Shown here: positions 46,035 through 54,730 of the stretch, one piece after another | Numbering within the stretch: position 1 is the stretch's first letter | Layout: each line of letters starts with the position of its first letter | Source of the DNA: Pseudomonadota bacterium | GTDB taxonomy: Bacteria; Pseudomonadota; Gammaproteobacteria; Steroidobacterales; Steroidobacteraceae | Assembly: GCA_021805275.1 (NCBI GenBank) | Contig: JAJZFQ010000233.1 | Span: forward strand, 1 to 59,361 | Direction of reading: 5' to 3' | Length of the DNA stretch: 59,361 nt | Made by a program: the position numbers and the translations under genes | Notes under the pieces: model-generated | What the model was told of the DNA's origin: nothing | Database searches by the model: none | Seen by the model: the letters and a program-made list of their open reading frames with translations, nothing else

Positions 46035-46277
46035 CGGGGCCCTCAGGCGAGCATCGCGGCGCGCCGCGCCGCGGTCTGCTCGCGCGCAGGCCCTGTGCTG
46101 CGCTCATCTTCACGGTCCGGCGGGGTGCCCGCACAGGTCACATGGCGCCATGCCGCTGCCGCGCTTTGCGCATTGCAACGGCAGAGATCGGGGCGCCTTG
46201 AGATCGTGCTCATCGGCGACATCTTACTCTGACCGCACGGGCGATGCGCCCGGGGACGATCGACATCGCCCCGGTCG

Positions 46278-48713
46278 CTATGCCCGCATGCGCGAGCCCT
46301 CGGGATCGAAAGGCGGCTCGCTGAGTACTGTCGCGGCCCGCTGCTCGCCCAGGATCTCGATTTCGAACGCGCGCGCGTTGTCGGCGGTCGCGAGCTCGAT
46401 CGGAACGTAGCCCTGCGCCAGCGATCGATCGACGCGGTGACCGTAACCGCCGGAGGTGACCCAACCGACGACCTTGCCGCCGTGCCAGATTGGCTCATCG
46501 CCGAGCACATCTGCGTCGGTGGCGTCCACCGCGAAGCTCAGGCGGCGCAGCGCGCCGCCGGACTTCTTTTCCTGCACGGCAGCAGCGCGACCGATGAACT
46601 GCGTCTTGCCCAGATCGACGAAGCGATCGAGCCCGGCCTCGAACGGACCGTAGATCGGGCGCAGCTCCCGGTACCAGGTCGGATAATTCTTCTCAAGCCG
46701 CATGCACAGCAGTGCCCGCATGCCGAACAGGACCAGCCCGAGGTTCCCGCCGGCGGAGCGGATTGCCTGATACAGCCGTCGCTGGTACTGCGGCGCTACC
46801 CAGATCTCGTAGCCGAGATCCCCGGTGTAACTCACGCGGTTGATCAGAGCCGGGACGTTGGCGACATCGAACGCGCGGTGGTCCATGAAGCGGAACGCCT
46901 CGTTCGAGACGTCCTCGTCGGTGAGCCGACCGAGCAGCTCGCGCGAGCGCGGCCCGGCGATGGCGAGTCCGATGAGTCCCTGGTCGAAGCGGTGGATTCG
47001 AACCGAGCCGTCGGCCGGCAGGTGTCGCTCGAACCAGCGCATGTGATGGATCTGCGCCTGGGAAGAGCCCCACATCAGGAAGCGCTCGGGAGCGGCGCGC
47101 GCGATCGTGAAATCGCCGATCAGCTTGCCAGAGTCATTCAGCATCGGGGTGAGGATCATGCGCCCCTCGCGCGGCAGCTTGTTCGTCATCAGCTGATCGA
47201 GGAAGCGCTCGGCTCCTGGGCCGGTGAACTCGTATTTGGCGAAGTTCGCGATCTCGGTGACGCCGACGGCCGCCTGCACGCCGAGGCATTCCGCCTTGAC
47301 ATGCGGGAAGTCATTGGAGCGGTGGAACGAGATGACGTCACGCGGCGCCACGCCCTGCGGCGCGAACCACAGCGGGGTCTCCAGGCCCCAGCTGTCGCCC
47401 ATGACCGCCCCCTCGGCGAGCATCGCGTCGTACAGCGGGGTGGTCTGCTGTGGGCGGGCCGCGGGCAGCTCCTCGTTCGGGAAGCGGATCGAGAAGCGGC
47501 GTGAGTAGTTCTCACGGACTTTCTCGTTGGTGTAGCGGCGTGTCGCCCACTCGCCGTAGCGGGCGACGTCCATCGCCCAGACGTCGAAGCCCGGATCGCC
47601 GTTCACCATCCACTGCGAGAGCGCGAGCCCCACGCCGCCGCCCTGGCTGAATCCGGCCATGACGGCGCAGGCACACCAGAATCCCGGCTTGCCCTGCACC
47701 GGCCCGACGAGCGGGTTGCCATCCGGCGAGAACGTGAAGGGCCCGTTGATGATGCGCTTGATGCCGGCCCGGCGCATCGCCGGGAAGTGCTCGAAGCCGA
47801 GCTCGAGCGAGGGCATGATGCGCTCCAGGTCCGGCGGCAGCAGCTCGGCACCGAAATCCCAGGGCGTCGTGCGGGGCTGCCAGGGGACACAGGCTTTCTC
47901 GTAAGTGCCGAGCACGATGCCGTTGCGCTCCTGGCGCATGTAGATCTCGGCCTTGAAGTCGATCGCGTGCGGCATCTCGCGACCGCGCGTGCGGTTGTAT
48001 TCGATGACCTCGGGCATGTCGTCGGTCACGAGGTACATGTGCTCCATTGCGAGCACGGGCAGCTCCAGACCGACCATGCGGCCGACCTCACGCGCCCACA
48101 GTCCGCCGGCGTTGACGACGTGCTCTGTGTTGATCGTGCCGGCGCTCGTCACGACATCCCAGGTGCCGTTCGAGCGCTGGGTGAGGGCGGTCACCGGCGT
48201 GTGTTCGTGGATCTCTGCGCCGCCGATCCGGGCGGACTTCGCGTACGCGTGGGTGGTGCCGTAGGGGTCGAGGTTGCCATCGGCGGCATCGAGCATCGCG
48301 CCGACGAAGTACTTGTCCTCGATCAGGGGCAGGAGGTCCTTCGCCTCACGCGGGGTCAGCAGCGAGGTCTCCAGGCCGAGGTAGCGCGCGCGCCCATGGG
48401 CCATCTTCAGCCACTCCATGCGCTCGGGGGTGTCGGCGAGCAGCAGCCCGCCGGAGCGGTGCAGTCCGCAGGCCTGACCGGAGATCCGCTCGAGCTCGTC
48501 GTACAGACCGATGGTGTAGCCCTGGAGCTTGGCGACGTTCGGGTCGCCGTTGAGCGTGTGGAAGCCGCCCGCCGCGTGCCACGTCGATCCGGAGGTCAGT
48601 TGGTCACGCTCGAGGAGCACGACATCCTTCCATCCGGCCTTCGTGAGGTGATAAAGGACGCTGCAGCCCACTACGCCGCCGCCCACCACGACCGCTTGTG
48701 CGTGAGATCTCAT
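46278..48713 (-). CDS. Dimethylglycine/sarcosine dehydrogenase-like flavoprotein with GcvT folate domain
   Basis: 811 residues. An N-terminal DAO-type FAD domain has VVVGGGVVGCSVLYHLTKAG and LTSGSTWHAAGG, where His46 matches the covalent-FAD histidine of dimethylglycine dehydrogenase. From ~430 a GcvT/aminomethyltransferase-like folate-binding region follows (FAKYEFTGPGAERFLDQLMTNKLP, GLAIAGPRSRELLGRL, SYTGDLGYEIWV, GMRALLCMRLEKNYPTWYRELRP). The family oxidatively demethylates N,N-dimethylglycine or sarcosine, passing the methylene group to tetrahydrofolate. The ATG at 48713 has CAGGAG just upstream; 48728 is an alternative. It is divergent from the AraC gene and complements the sox operon. 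Confidence 0.87.
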   Translation of the reverse strand: MRSHAQAVVVGGGVVGCSVLYHLTKAGWKDVVLLERDQLTSGSTWHAAGGFHTLNGDPNVAKLQGYTIGLYDELERISGQACGLHRSGGLLLADTPERMEWLKMAHGRARYLGLETSLLTPREAKDLLPLIEDKYFVGAMLDAADGNLDPYGTTHAYAKSARIGGAEIHEHTPVTALTQRSNGTWDVVTSAGTINTEHVVNAGGLWAREVGRMVGLELPVLAMEHMYLVTDDMPEVIEYNRTRGREMPHAIDFKAEIYMRQERNGIVLGTYEKACVPWQPRTTPWDFGAELLPPDLERIMPSLELGFEHFPAMRRAGIKRIINGPFTFSPDGNPLVGPVQGKPGFWCACAVMAGFSQGGGVGLALSQWMVNGDPGFDVWAMDVARYGEWATRRYTNEKVRENYSRRFSIRFPNEELPAARPQQTTPLYDAMLAEGAVMGDSWGLETPLWFAPQGVAPRDVISFHRSNDFPHVKAECLGVQAAVGVTEIANFAKYEFTGPGAERFLDQLMTNKLPREGRMILTPMLNDSGKLIGDFTIARAAPERFLMWGSSQAQIHHMRWFERHLPADGSVRIHRFDQGLIGLAIAGPRSRELLGRLTDEDVSNEAFRFMDHRAFDVANVPALINRVSYTGDLGYEIWVAPQYQRRLYQAIRSAGGNLGLVLFGMRALLCMRLEKNYPTWYRELRPIYGPFEAGLDRFVDLGKTQFIGRAAAVQEKKSGGALRRLSFAVDATDADVLGDEPIWHGGKVVGWVTSGGYGHRVDRSLAQGYVPIELATADNARAFEIEILGEQRAATVLSEPPFDPEGSRMRA

Positions 48714-48796
48714 GCCGACTCCTGCCAATGTGCTGGCGGATGATAAGCGGCTCGGTTGCGGATCGGGCGCGCCGGACGGAGGGTGGAGCGACCCAT

Positions 48797-48812
48797 TTGC
48801 TAGGAATTCCGG
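48797..48812 (+). promoter_or_regulatory. Shared motif copy in the dehydrogenase/AraC divergent promoter region
   Basis: TTGCTAGGAATTCCGG lies 84 bases from the dehydrogenase start and 145 bases before the AraC start. Its first ten bases recur inverted upstream of the methyltransferase operon, and TAGGAATTCCG recurs inverted at 38710-38720. It is a good candidate AraC-family operator. Confidence 0.5.
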
Positions 48813-48957
48813 TCATTCAGCCGCTCGGAGCCACTGGCATGAGGGCCGGGGCCGAGGTATCCGTCCCACCAGTCTGGCATTCGGCGGACCGCACCGAGCA
48901 CACCGTCGGTCGACTGCCCATTGCCAGCGGCTGCCCGAAATCCTAAATTCGAGATCC

Positions 48958-50067
48958 ATGGCAGCCGCACCGACTCCTTCCTCTGCGTCCAACGGACGGG
49001 CGCACGCCCCCGAGCGCCCCGATGTGCCGGCCGCGGAGCACGGCGGCCTGTTTCGCGCCTTCCTTGCCGGCCCCAGCGGCACCCTGGGAGACGCCTTCGC
49101 CAATCTCGAGCGTACGCCGGGCGTGCAGGTGATCGCCCGCCATCCCCGGCGCAACTTGCTCGCGGCCCGCATCGATTTCCCGCCGCAGGAGGGGGACGGA
49201 TATTGGGAACTCACCCGCATCGGCGACGGTGTCTACGTGGTGGTCGCCAACGTCTCATACAAGAGCTCCCGTCGCGAGCTGGTGCCGGGCGACGGGATGA
49301 TCCAGTTCTACTTCAAGCTCTCCGGCGATCTGACCCTCGCGGTGAGCCAGACCGAGCCGCTGCGGCTGAACCGGCCGAGTCTGCTGGTGTACTTCCAGCC
49401 GGTGGGATTCGACATGCACGAGTGGTCGGCGCCGCGGGTCCCGGAGCGCAGCGTCACGGTCAATGTGCGCACCGACTATCTGCTGGAGAACTTCATGACC
49501 TCCCCGGGGGAGGCGCCACCGCAGCTCGGCGCGCTGCTCGGCGGGTCGCCGCGAGAATTCAACTACTGCCAGCTCGCGCTCAACCCGCGCATGTTCGAGC
49601 TCGCCGCGCGACTGGTCGATGGACCCTACACCGGCGTGCTCGCACTCGTGCACACCGAGGCGCTCGTCCTCGAACTGCTCTGCGCGGCGGTGGCGGAATT
49701 CACCGCGATGGCGACCGCGCCGATCGAGCAGTTCAGCGAGCACGATCTTCGCTGTCTGCACGCCGCACGCGGGCTGCTGCTGAAGCAGTTCGCGCCGGCG
49801 CCGACGATCCGGCAGGTGGCGCGGGCGGCGGGCATGAGCGAGACGTCGCTGAAGCGCGGATTCAAGAGTCTGTTCGGCGAGACCATTTTCGATTTTTCCG
49901 TGCGCTGCCGGATGCAGCACGCGCTCACGCTGCTGCGGGAGCGGCGCATGGCGGTCGCACGGGTGGCCGAGGCGGTCGGCTACAGCCACCAGACCTCGTT
50001 CGCAACCGCCTTTCACCGTCATTTCGGCGTGCGTCCCAAGGACGCGCGCGGTCAACGCGCTCGTTGA
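48958..50067 (+). CDS. AraC-family transcriptional regulator
   Basis: 369 residues. An N-terminal cupin-like ligand-binding domain (~60-200, with YWELTRIGDGVYVVVANVSYKSSRRE and LVPGDGMIQFYFKLSGDLTLAV) precedes two C-terminal AraC HTHs at ~280-365 (TIRQVARAAGMSETSLKRGFKSLFGETIFDF and RVAEAVGYSHQTSFATAFHRHFGVRPKDARG). It differs from GbdR, the glutaminase-type AraC activator of glycine betaine catabolism in Pseudomonas. It sits between the dehydrogenase gene (divergent) and the methyltransferase operon (same strand, 173 bases later), so it probably regulates both. The ATG at 48958 gives a short disordered N-terminus. Confidence 0.87.
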   Translation: MAAAPTPSSASNGRAHAPERPDVPAAEHGGLFRAFLAGPSGTLGDAFANLERTPGVQVIARHPRRNLLAARIDFPPQEGDGYWELTRIGDGVYVVVANVSYKSSRRELVPGDGMIQFYFKLSGDLTLAVSQTEPLRLNRPSLLVYFQPVGFDMHEWSAPRVPERSVTVNVRTDYLLENFMTSPGEAPPQLGALLGGSPREFNYCQLALNPRMFELAARLVDGPYTGVLALVHTEALVLELLCAAVAEFTAMATAPIEQFSEHDLRCLHAARGLLLKQFAPAPTIRQVARAAGMSETSLKRGFKSLFGETIFDFSVRCRMQHALTLLRERRMAVARVAEAVGYSHQTSFATAFHRHFGVRPKDARGQRAR

Positions 50068-50155
50068 GGCCGGGAGCGGGACGTGATGCCGGGACTGGCC
50101 CGGCGCAGACCGCCTCAGGGGCCCACCGGCACCTGCGGGCGGCCCCAGCCGAAAC

Positions 50156-50189
50156 CCAAGTTCCTAGCAAGCCGGCCTGAGCGCCAAGT
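50156..50189 (+). promoter_or_regulatory. Regulatory region upstream of the methyltransferase operon
   Basis: TTCCTAGCAA (50161-50170) is the reverse complement of TTGCTAGGAA at 48797. CCAAGT is repeated at 50156-50161 and 50184-50189, 28 bases apart. The site is 71 bases before the mttB-family ATG. Confidence 0.45.
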
Positions 50190-50240
50190 ATCCGGGTTGC
50201 TCATCTGCGGTATGTTCGATGTCAATTCTTGAGGCCGATC

Positions 50241-51770
50241 ATGAAACCCAGTCGTCGCCACCCGGGGCACGGTAATCGACAGAGCGCGCAGGCCCGCCCG
50301 ACCGCCTATCGGCAGCTGCGCAATCCCTTCGAGCCGCAGCGGGTGTTCTCCGAGGACGCGGTGGCGGCGATGCACGAGAACGCGCTCAAGGTCAACGAGA
50401 CGCTCGGCCTCAAAGTGCTGCTGCCCGAGGCGCGCGCGCTGTTCCGCCAGGCCGGCGCGCTGGTGGACGAAGACACGCAGATGGTGCGCATCGGGCGCGA
50501 GATCATCGAGCAGGCACTGCGCAGCTGTCCGCGTTCCTTTCAGGGCCTCGGTGCCGATCCGCAGCGCAGTGTCGATTTCACGCCGGGCTCGCTGGTGTTC
50601 CTCGGGGGGTCGAGCTGCCCGAACGTCAGCGATCTGGAGCGCGGTCGGCGTCCCGGCTCGCTGGCCGACTACATCGAACTGATCAAGATCTGCCAGCGCT
50701 TCGACGTGCTGCATATCTCGGGCAACTACACCGAGGCCCAGGACGTTCCGGTGCACTTGCGACATTACGCCGCGATGCGCGCGCAGCTGACGCTGTCGGA
50801 CAAGATGCCGTTCGTGCACTCGCGAGGCCGGGAGCAGGTCGAGGACGCCTTCGCGATGATCCGCCTCGCGCGCGGTCTCGGCGAGCGGGAGTTTCGCCAG
50901 GCGGTCTACGCGCACACCGTGATCAACAGCAACTCCCCGCGCGTGCTCGACAACTCTATGGCCCAGGGTCTGATCGACTTTGCCCGCAACGGGCAAGTGA
51001 CGATCGTGACGCCGTTCTGCCTCGCCGGGGCCATGGCGCCGATCACCATCGCGGGCGCGCTGTCGCTGCAGCACGCCGAGGCGCTCGCCGGCATCACGCT
51101 TGCACAGCTGGCCGAGCCCGGCGCACCGGTGCTCTACGGCAGCTTCCTCTCGAACGTGGACATGAAGTCCGGCTCGCCGGCCTTCGGTACCCCGACGCAT
51201 CTGCAGGCCACGCTCGGGGCCGGCCAGCTCGCGCGCTTGATCGGTCTGCCGTGGCGGGCTGGTGCGGGCACTGCGGCCAACGTGGTCGACGCCCAGGCGG
51301 CATGGGAGACGCAGTTCTCGCTGTGGGCGACGGTGCTCGCCGGTGCGACGCTGTGCATCCACGCGGCGGGCTGGATGGAAGGCGGTCTGACACACTCCTA
51401 CGAGAAGCTGATCACCGACATCGAGGTGCTGCAGATGCTGGCCGAGCTGTGCACGGCGCCGGCGGCCGACGCGGATTCGCTCGGCTTCGAGGCCATCGCC
51501 GAGGTGCAGCCGGGCGGGCATTTCTTCGCCGCGGCGCACACGATGGCGCGCTACCGCACGGCATTCTACGAGCCGCTGATCGCGGACACGGCGAATTTTG
51601 GTACCTGGAAAGAGCAAGGCGAGCGCACCGCCGCGATGCGGGCCCACGAGAAATGGCGGCAGGTGCTCGCCGAGTACACCCCGCCGCCGGCAGGCGCGGC
51701 GTGCGCGACGGTGCTCGATGAGTTCATCGAGCGCAGGACGAGAGAGGGCGGCGCGCCGCCCATGAGCTGA
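50241..51770 (+). CDS. MttB-family (trimethylamine methyltransferase superfamily) protein, non-pyrrolysine
   Basis: 509 residues of the MttB superfamily TIM barrel: FSEDAVAAMHENALKVNETLGLKVL, VFLGGSSCPNVSDLERGRRPGSLADYIELIKICQRFDVLHISGNYTEAQDVP, VTPFCLAGAMAPITIAGALSLQHAEALAGITLAQL and GTPTHLQATLGAGQLARLIGLPWRAGAGTAANVVDAQAAWE. No in-frame TAG exists, so it is the non-pyrrolysine type; characterised members act on glycine betaine, proline betaine, carnitine or butyrobetaine and pass the methyl group to a corrinoid protein. No corrinoid protein or MtgA-like partner is in the window. The ATG at 50241 has GAGG six bases upstream. It heads a six-gene operon ending in soxG. Confidence 0.88.
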   Translation: MKPSRRHPGHGNRQSAQARPTAYRQLRNPFEPQRVFSEDAVAAMHENALKVNETLGLKVLLPEARALFRQAGALVDEDTQMVRIGREIIEQALRSCPRSFQGLGADPQRSVDFTPGSLVFLGGSSCPNVSDLERGRRPGSLADYIELIKICQRFDVLHISGNYTEAQDVPVHLRHYAAMRAQLTLSDKMPFVHSRGREQVEDAFAMIRLARGLGEREFRQAVYAHTVINSNSPRVLDNSMAQGLIDFARNGQVTIVTPFCLAGAMAPITIAGALSLQHAEALAGITLAQLAEPGAPVLYGSFLSNVDMKSGSPAFGTPTHLQATLGAGQLARLIGLPWRAGAGTAANVVDAQAAWETQFSLWATVLAGATLCIHAAGWMEGGLTHSYEKLITDIEVLQMLAELCTAPAADADSLGFEAIAEVQPGGHFFAAAHTMARYRTAFYEPLIADTANFGTWKEQGERTAAMRAHEKWRQVLAEYTPPPAGAACATVLDEFIERRTREGGAPPMS

Positions 51771-51783
51771 GGCCGCAGCCGCG

Positions 51784-53163
51784 ATGGCAAGCGCGATCAA
51801 GGCGGAACACCACAGCATCGATTTCATTCCGCTCCGCGAGCGTTACGGCCGGCCGTCGCGGCTGTTCACGCTGTGGTTCAGCGTCAATCTGCACATTCTC
51901 GGCGTGGCGCTCGGTGCCTTGGCCATCGCCGCTGGGCTGACCTTCACTCAGGCCATCGTGACCCTTGCGCTCGGCAACGCGATCGGCACGTTCGTCATGG
52001 CGGCGCACTCGGCGCAGGGGCCGCAGCTCGGCATTCCGCAGATGATCCAGAGCCGGGCGCAGTTCGGTGTGGTCGGTGCGGCGCTGCCGCTGGTGGCGGT
52101 GATCGTCACCTACGTGCTGTACACCTCGGCGGACCTGCTCATCATTCAGGGCACCATGAGCTCGCTGTTCTCGACCGGTCAGGTCGGAGCGCTGGTGCTG
52201 ATGGCGTTGGCGACCCTGGTCATCGCCTACGTGGGCTACGAGCTCATTCACCGCATCGGCAAGGTGATGACGGTCGTCTCGAGCAGCTTTTTCATCATCG
52301 CCGCCGTGCTGATCTACCGCCTGCACCCGGCGAGCGCGCCGCTGCAAGCGTCCAGTCCCGAGGTCACGACGACGGCCTTCTCGCTGGTCCTGGCGCAGGC
52401 GGCCGCCTGGGGCTTCAGCTACGGTCCCTACGTGGCCGACTACTCGCGCTATCTGCCGGCCGACGTGTCGCCGACCAAGACGTTCTGGTGCACCGCGCTC
52501 GGCTGTTTTCTGGGCTCGATGCTGATCATGGCCTTCGGCGCCTACCTCGCCTGCCGGATTCCCGGCCTCGGCGGCAATCCGGCCGAGGCGCTCACCGGTC
52601 TGTTCGGACCGGCGCGCCCCCTGGCGCAGGTGCTGCTGGTGCTCGCCGTCGTGTACGGCAACGTGATGAATCTCTACAGCGCCTACATGTCGAGCTGCAC
52701 GATCTTCTCGGGCTTCAATGGCACGAGCGGGGTTGGCAAAGGATTCAAGCTCGCCGTCATGGCCGCGACCATGGCTGCCGCCGTCACGGTGGCGGTCTCC
52801 TCGCACGGGGATTTCCAGGGCTATTTCGGCAATATCCTGAGTGCCATGATCTACATGCTGGTGCCCTGGAGTGGCATCAATCTGGCGGACTATTACCTGG
52901 TCAGGAAGGGCGTCTACGACCTGCGCTCGATGTTCGACATCCGCGGTTGCTACGGCGCCTATCGGTGGCGCACCATCGCGGTATTCGTGCTGGGCATCGT
53001 GGCGCAAGTGCCGTTCATGGATTTCACCTTCTACCAGGGCTGGATGACGCAGCACATCGGCGCGGATGTGGCCTGGGTGCCGGGGTTTCTGATCCCGGCT
53101 GCGCTGTACACGCTGATCGAGCGCGCCCGGGTGCCGCTGCCGCTCGTCGCGCCGGCGGAATAG
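51784..53163 (+). CDS. NCS1-family permease (cytosine/purine/hydantoin type)
   Basis: 459 residues with 12 membrane helices. The NCS1 hallmarks are IDFIPLRERYGRPSRLFTLWFSVNLHILGVALGALA at the start, GTFVMAAHSAQGPQLGIPQMIQSRAQFG, FSYGPYVADYSRYLP in TM6, and WSGINLADYYLVRKGVYD near the end. Known NCS1 members import nucleobases, allantoin, hydantoins or thiamine by cation symport. It starts 13 bases after the methyltransferase gene and ends 19 bases before soxB. The expected cargo is therefore an N-methylated amine or N-methyl heterocycle; this is inference. Confidence 0.88.
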   Translation: MASAIKAEHHSIDFIPLRERYGRPSRLFTLWFSVNLHILGVALGALAIAAGLTFTQAIVTLALGNAIGTFVMAAHSAQGPQLGIPQMIQSRAQFGVVGAALPLVAVIVTYVLYTSADLLIIQGTMSSLFSTGQVGALVLMALATLVIAYVGYELIHRIGKVMTVVSSSFFIIAAVLIYRLHPASAPLQASSPEVTTTAFSLVLAQAAAWGFSYGPYVADYSRYLPADVSPTKTFWCTALGCFLGSMLIMAFGAYLACRIPGLGGNPAEALTGLFGPARPLAQVLLVLAVVYGNVMNLYSAYMSSCTIFSGFNGTSGVGKGFKLAVMAATMAAAVTVAVSSHGDFQGYFGNILSAMIYMLVPWSGINLADYYLVRKGVYDLRSMFDIRGCYGAYRWRTIAVFVLGIVAQVPFMDFTFYQGWMTQHIGADVAWVPGFLIPAALYTLIERARVPLPLVAPAE

Positions 53164-53182
53164 TCGGGACGCTTGCGAGTTC

Positions 53183-54439
53183 ATGCAGCGCTATAGCCTT
53201 TCCGGTCTGGTTCGCCACGCGCTGACGGGGCAGGCCTGGCGGCGCGCCTGGCGCAAGGCCGAGCCGAAGAGTCACTACGACGTGGTGATCATCGGCGGTG
53301 GCGGACATGGCCTCGCGACGGCGTACTACCTGGCCGCAAAACACGGCATTCGGCGGATTGCGGTCCTCGAGCGCGCCTACATCGGCTCCGGCAATGTCGG
53401 GCGCAATACCACGCTGGTACGCTCCAACTACATGATGGACGGCAGCACGCAGTTCTTCGAGTTCTCGCTGAAGTTGTGGGAGGGCCTGTCCCACGAGCTG
53501 AACTTCAACGTGATGCTCTCGCAGCGCGGACAGGTGGTTCTCGGGCACTCGCCGGGGCAGATGGATGTGCTTGCGCGCCGGGGCAACACCATGCGCCTCA
53601 ACGGAATCGGAGCCGAGCTGCTCGAGCGGGGCCAGGTGCAGCGCCTGTTGCCGTACCTTGATTACTCCTCGGCTGCGCGCTTTCCGATCTGGGGCGGTCT
53701 GCTGCAGGCCCGGGCCGGTACGGTGCGTCATGATGCGGTGGCGTGGGGCTATGCGCGCGCCGCCGATTCGCTCGGCGTCGACATCATCGAGGGATGCGAG
53801 GTCACCGGCATCCTTCGCGACGCCGGTGGCGTGCACGGCGTCGAGACCCGCCGCGGGCGGATCACGTGCGAGCGGCTCGCCGTCTCGGTGGCCGGACATT
53901 CCTCCCAGGTCGCCGCCATGGCGGGCCTGAGGCTGCCGATCGAGAGTCATCTGCTGCAGGCGTTCGTGACCGAGCCCATCAAGCCGTTCGTCGATCACGT
54001 CATTTCCTTCGGTGCGGAGCTGTTCTACATCTCCCAATCGGACAAGGGCGGCCTGGTGTTCGGTGGGCACATCGATGGATTCAACAGCTTCACCCAGCGC
54101 GGCCAGTTTGCCAAGGCGCAGAGCGTGGCCGAGTGCGCCGTTGCGCTCATCCCGGCTATTTCGCGCCTGAAACTGCTGCGCCATTGGGCCGGCATCCAGG
54201 ATATGACGCCGGACGGCGGCCCGTTCATCTGCCGCACGCCGCTGCGCAACCTGTACTTCAACGGCGGCTGGTGCTACCAGGGCTTCAAGGCAACTCCGGC
54301 TGCCGGCTGGTGTCTCGCCCATACTATTGCGCGCGACGAGGAGCACCCATTGAGCCGCTGCTATTCGCTGGAGCGCTTCGAGCGCGGCGGCGCGACACTG
54401 GACGAATACGGCCACGGCCACTGGCCCTACAGGCACTGA
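53183..54439 (+). CDS. soxB: Sarcosine oxidase, beta subunit
   Basis: 418 residues, the normal size for heterotetrameric sarcosine oxidase beta. The FAD-binding motif is VVIIGGGGHGLATAYYLA (34-51); NVGRNTTLVRSNYMMDGSTQFFEFS and the covalent-FMN segment GTVRHDAVAWGYARAA (His183) follow, with GGWCYQGFKATPAAGWCLAHTIA at the C-end. It holds the sarcosine-oxidising site: sarcosine + O2 + THF gives glycine, H2O2 and 5,10-methylene-THF with the other subunits. soxD starts three bases after its stop. Confidence 0.95.
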   Translation: MQRYSLSGLVRHALTGQAWRRAWRKAEPKSHYDVVIIGGGGHGLATAYYLAAKHGIRRIAVLERAYIGSGNVGRNTTLVRSNYMMDGSTQFFEFSLKLWEGLSHELNFNVMLSQRGQVVLGHSPGQMDVLARRGNTMRLNGIGAELLERGQVQRLLPYLDYSSAARFPIWGGLLQARAGTVRHDAVAWGYARAADSLGVDIIEGCEVTGILRDAGGVHGVETRRGRITCERLAVSVAGHSSQVAAMAGLRLPIESHLLQAFVTEPIKPFVDHVISFGAELFYISQSDKGGLVFGGHIDGFNSFTQRGQFAKAQSVAECAVALIPAISRLKLLRHWAGIQDMTPDGGPFICRTPLRNLYFNGGWCYQGFKATPAAGWCLAHTIARDEEHPLSRCYSLERFERGGATLDEYGHGHWPYRH

Positions 54440-54442
54440 GCG

Positions 54443-54730
54443 ATGTTGATCCTCACATGCCCGCTGTGCGGCGAACGACCCTACACGGAGTACCGTTACG
54501 GCGGCGATGCGGACAAGCCCCGGCCGGCGCACGGCGCTGCGCCGCAGAAGGCCTGGCATGATTACCTGTTTCTCTTTGACAACCCCAAGGGAGCACACCG
54601 GGAGTACTGGCAGCACGTGCACGGCTGTCGCCAATGGCTGCTCGTCGTGCGCGATACGGCGACCAATACCGTGGCCGAGGTGAGCCTGGCGAGGGATGCG
54701 CGGCGGGCGGCCGGGACGCAACGCCCGTGA
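54443..54730 (+). CDS. soxD: Sarcosine oxidase, delta subunit
   Basis: 95 residues. The zinc ligands C6 and C9 (LTCPLCGERPYTEYRYGG) with H58 and C62 (WQHVHGCRQWL) match the structural zinc site of the heterotetrameric enzyme. The subunit sits at the alpha-beta interface. It starts 3 bases after soxB and its stop overlaps the GTG start of soxA (GTGA). Confidence 0.94.
   Translation: MLILTCPLCGERPYTEYRYGGDADKPRPAHGAAPQKAWHDYLFLFDNPKGAHREYWQHVHGCRQWLLVVRDTATNTVAEVSLARDARRAAGTQRP

Noticed and set aside
46238..46252. CGGGCG-ATG-CGCCCG hairpin after the dehydrogenase gene as a terminator
   Set aside because: Perfect but short stem with a 3-base loop and no T tract; such GC hairpins are frequent by chance here.
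50241..51770. Pyrrolysine-containing true MttB
   Set aside because: The frame has no internal TAG, and no pylT/pylS-like genes are visible.
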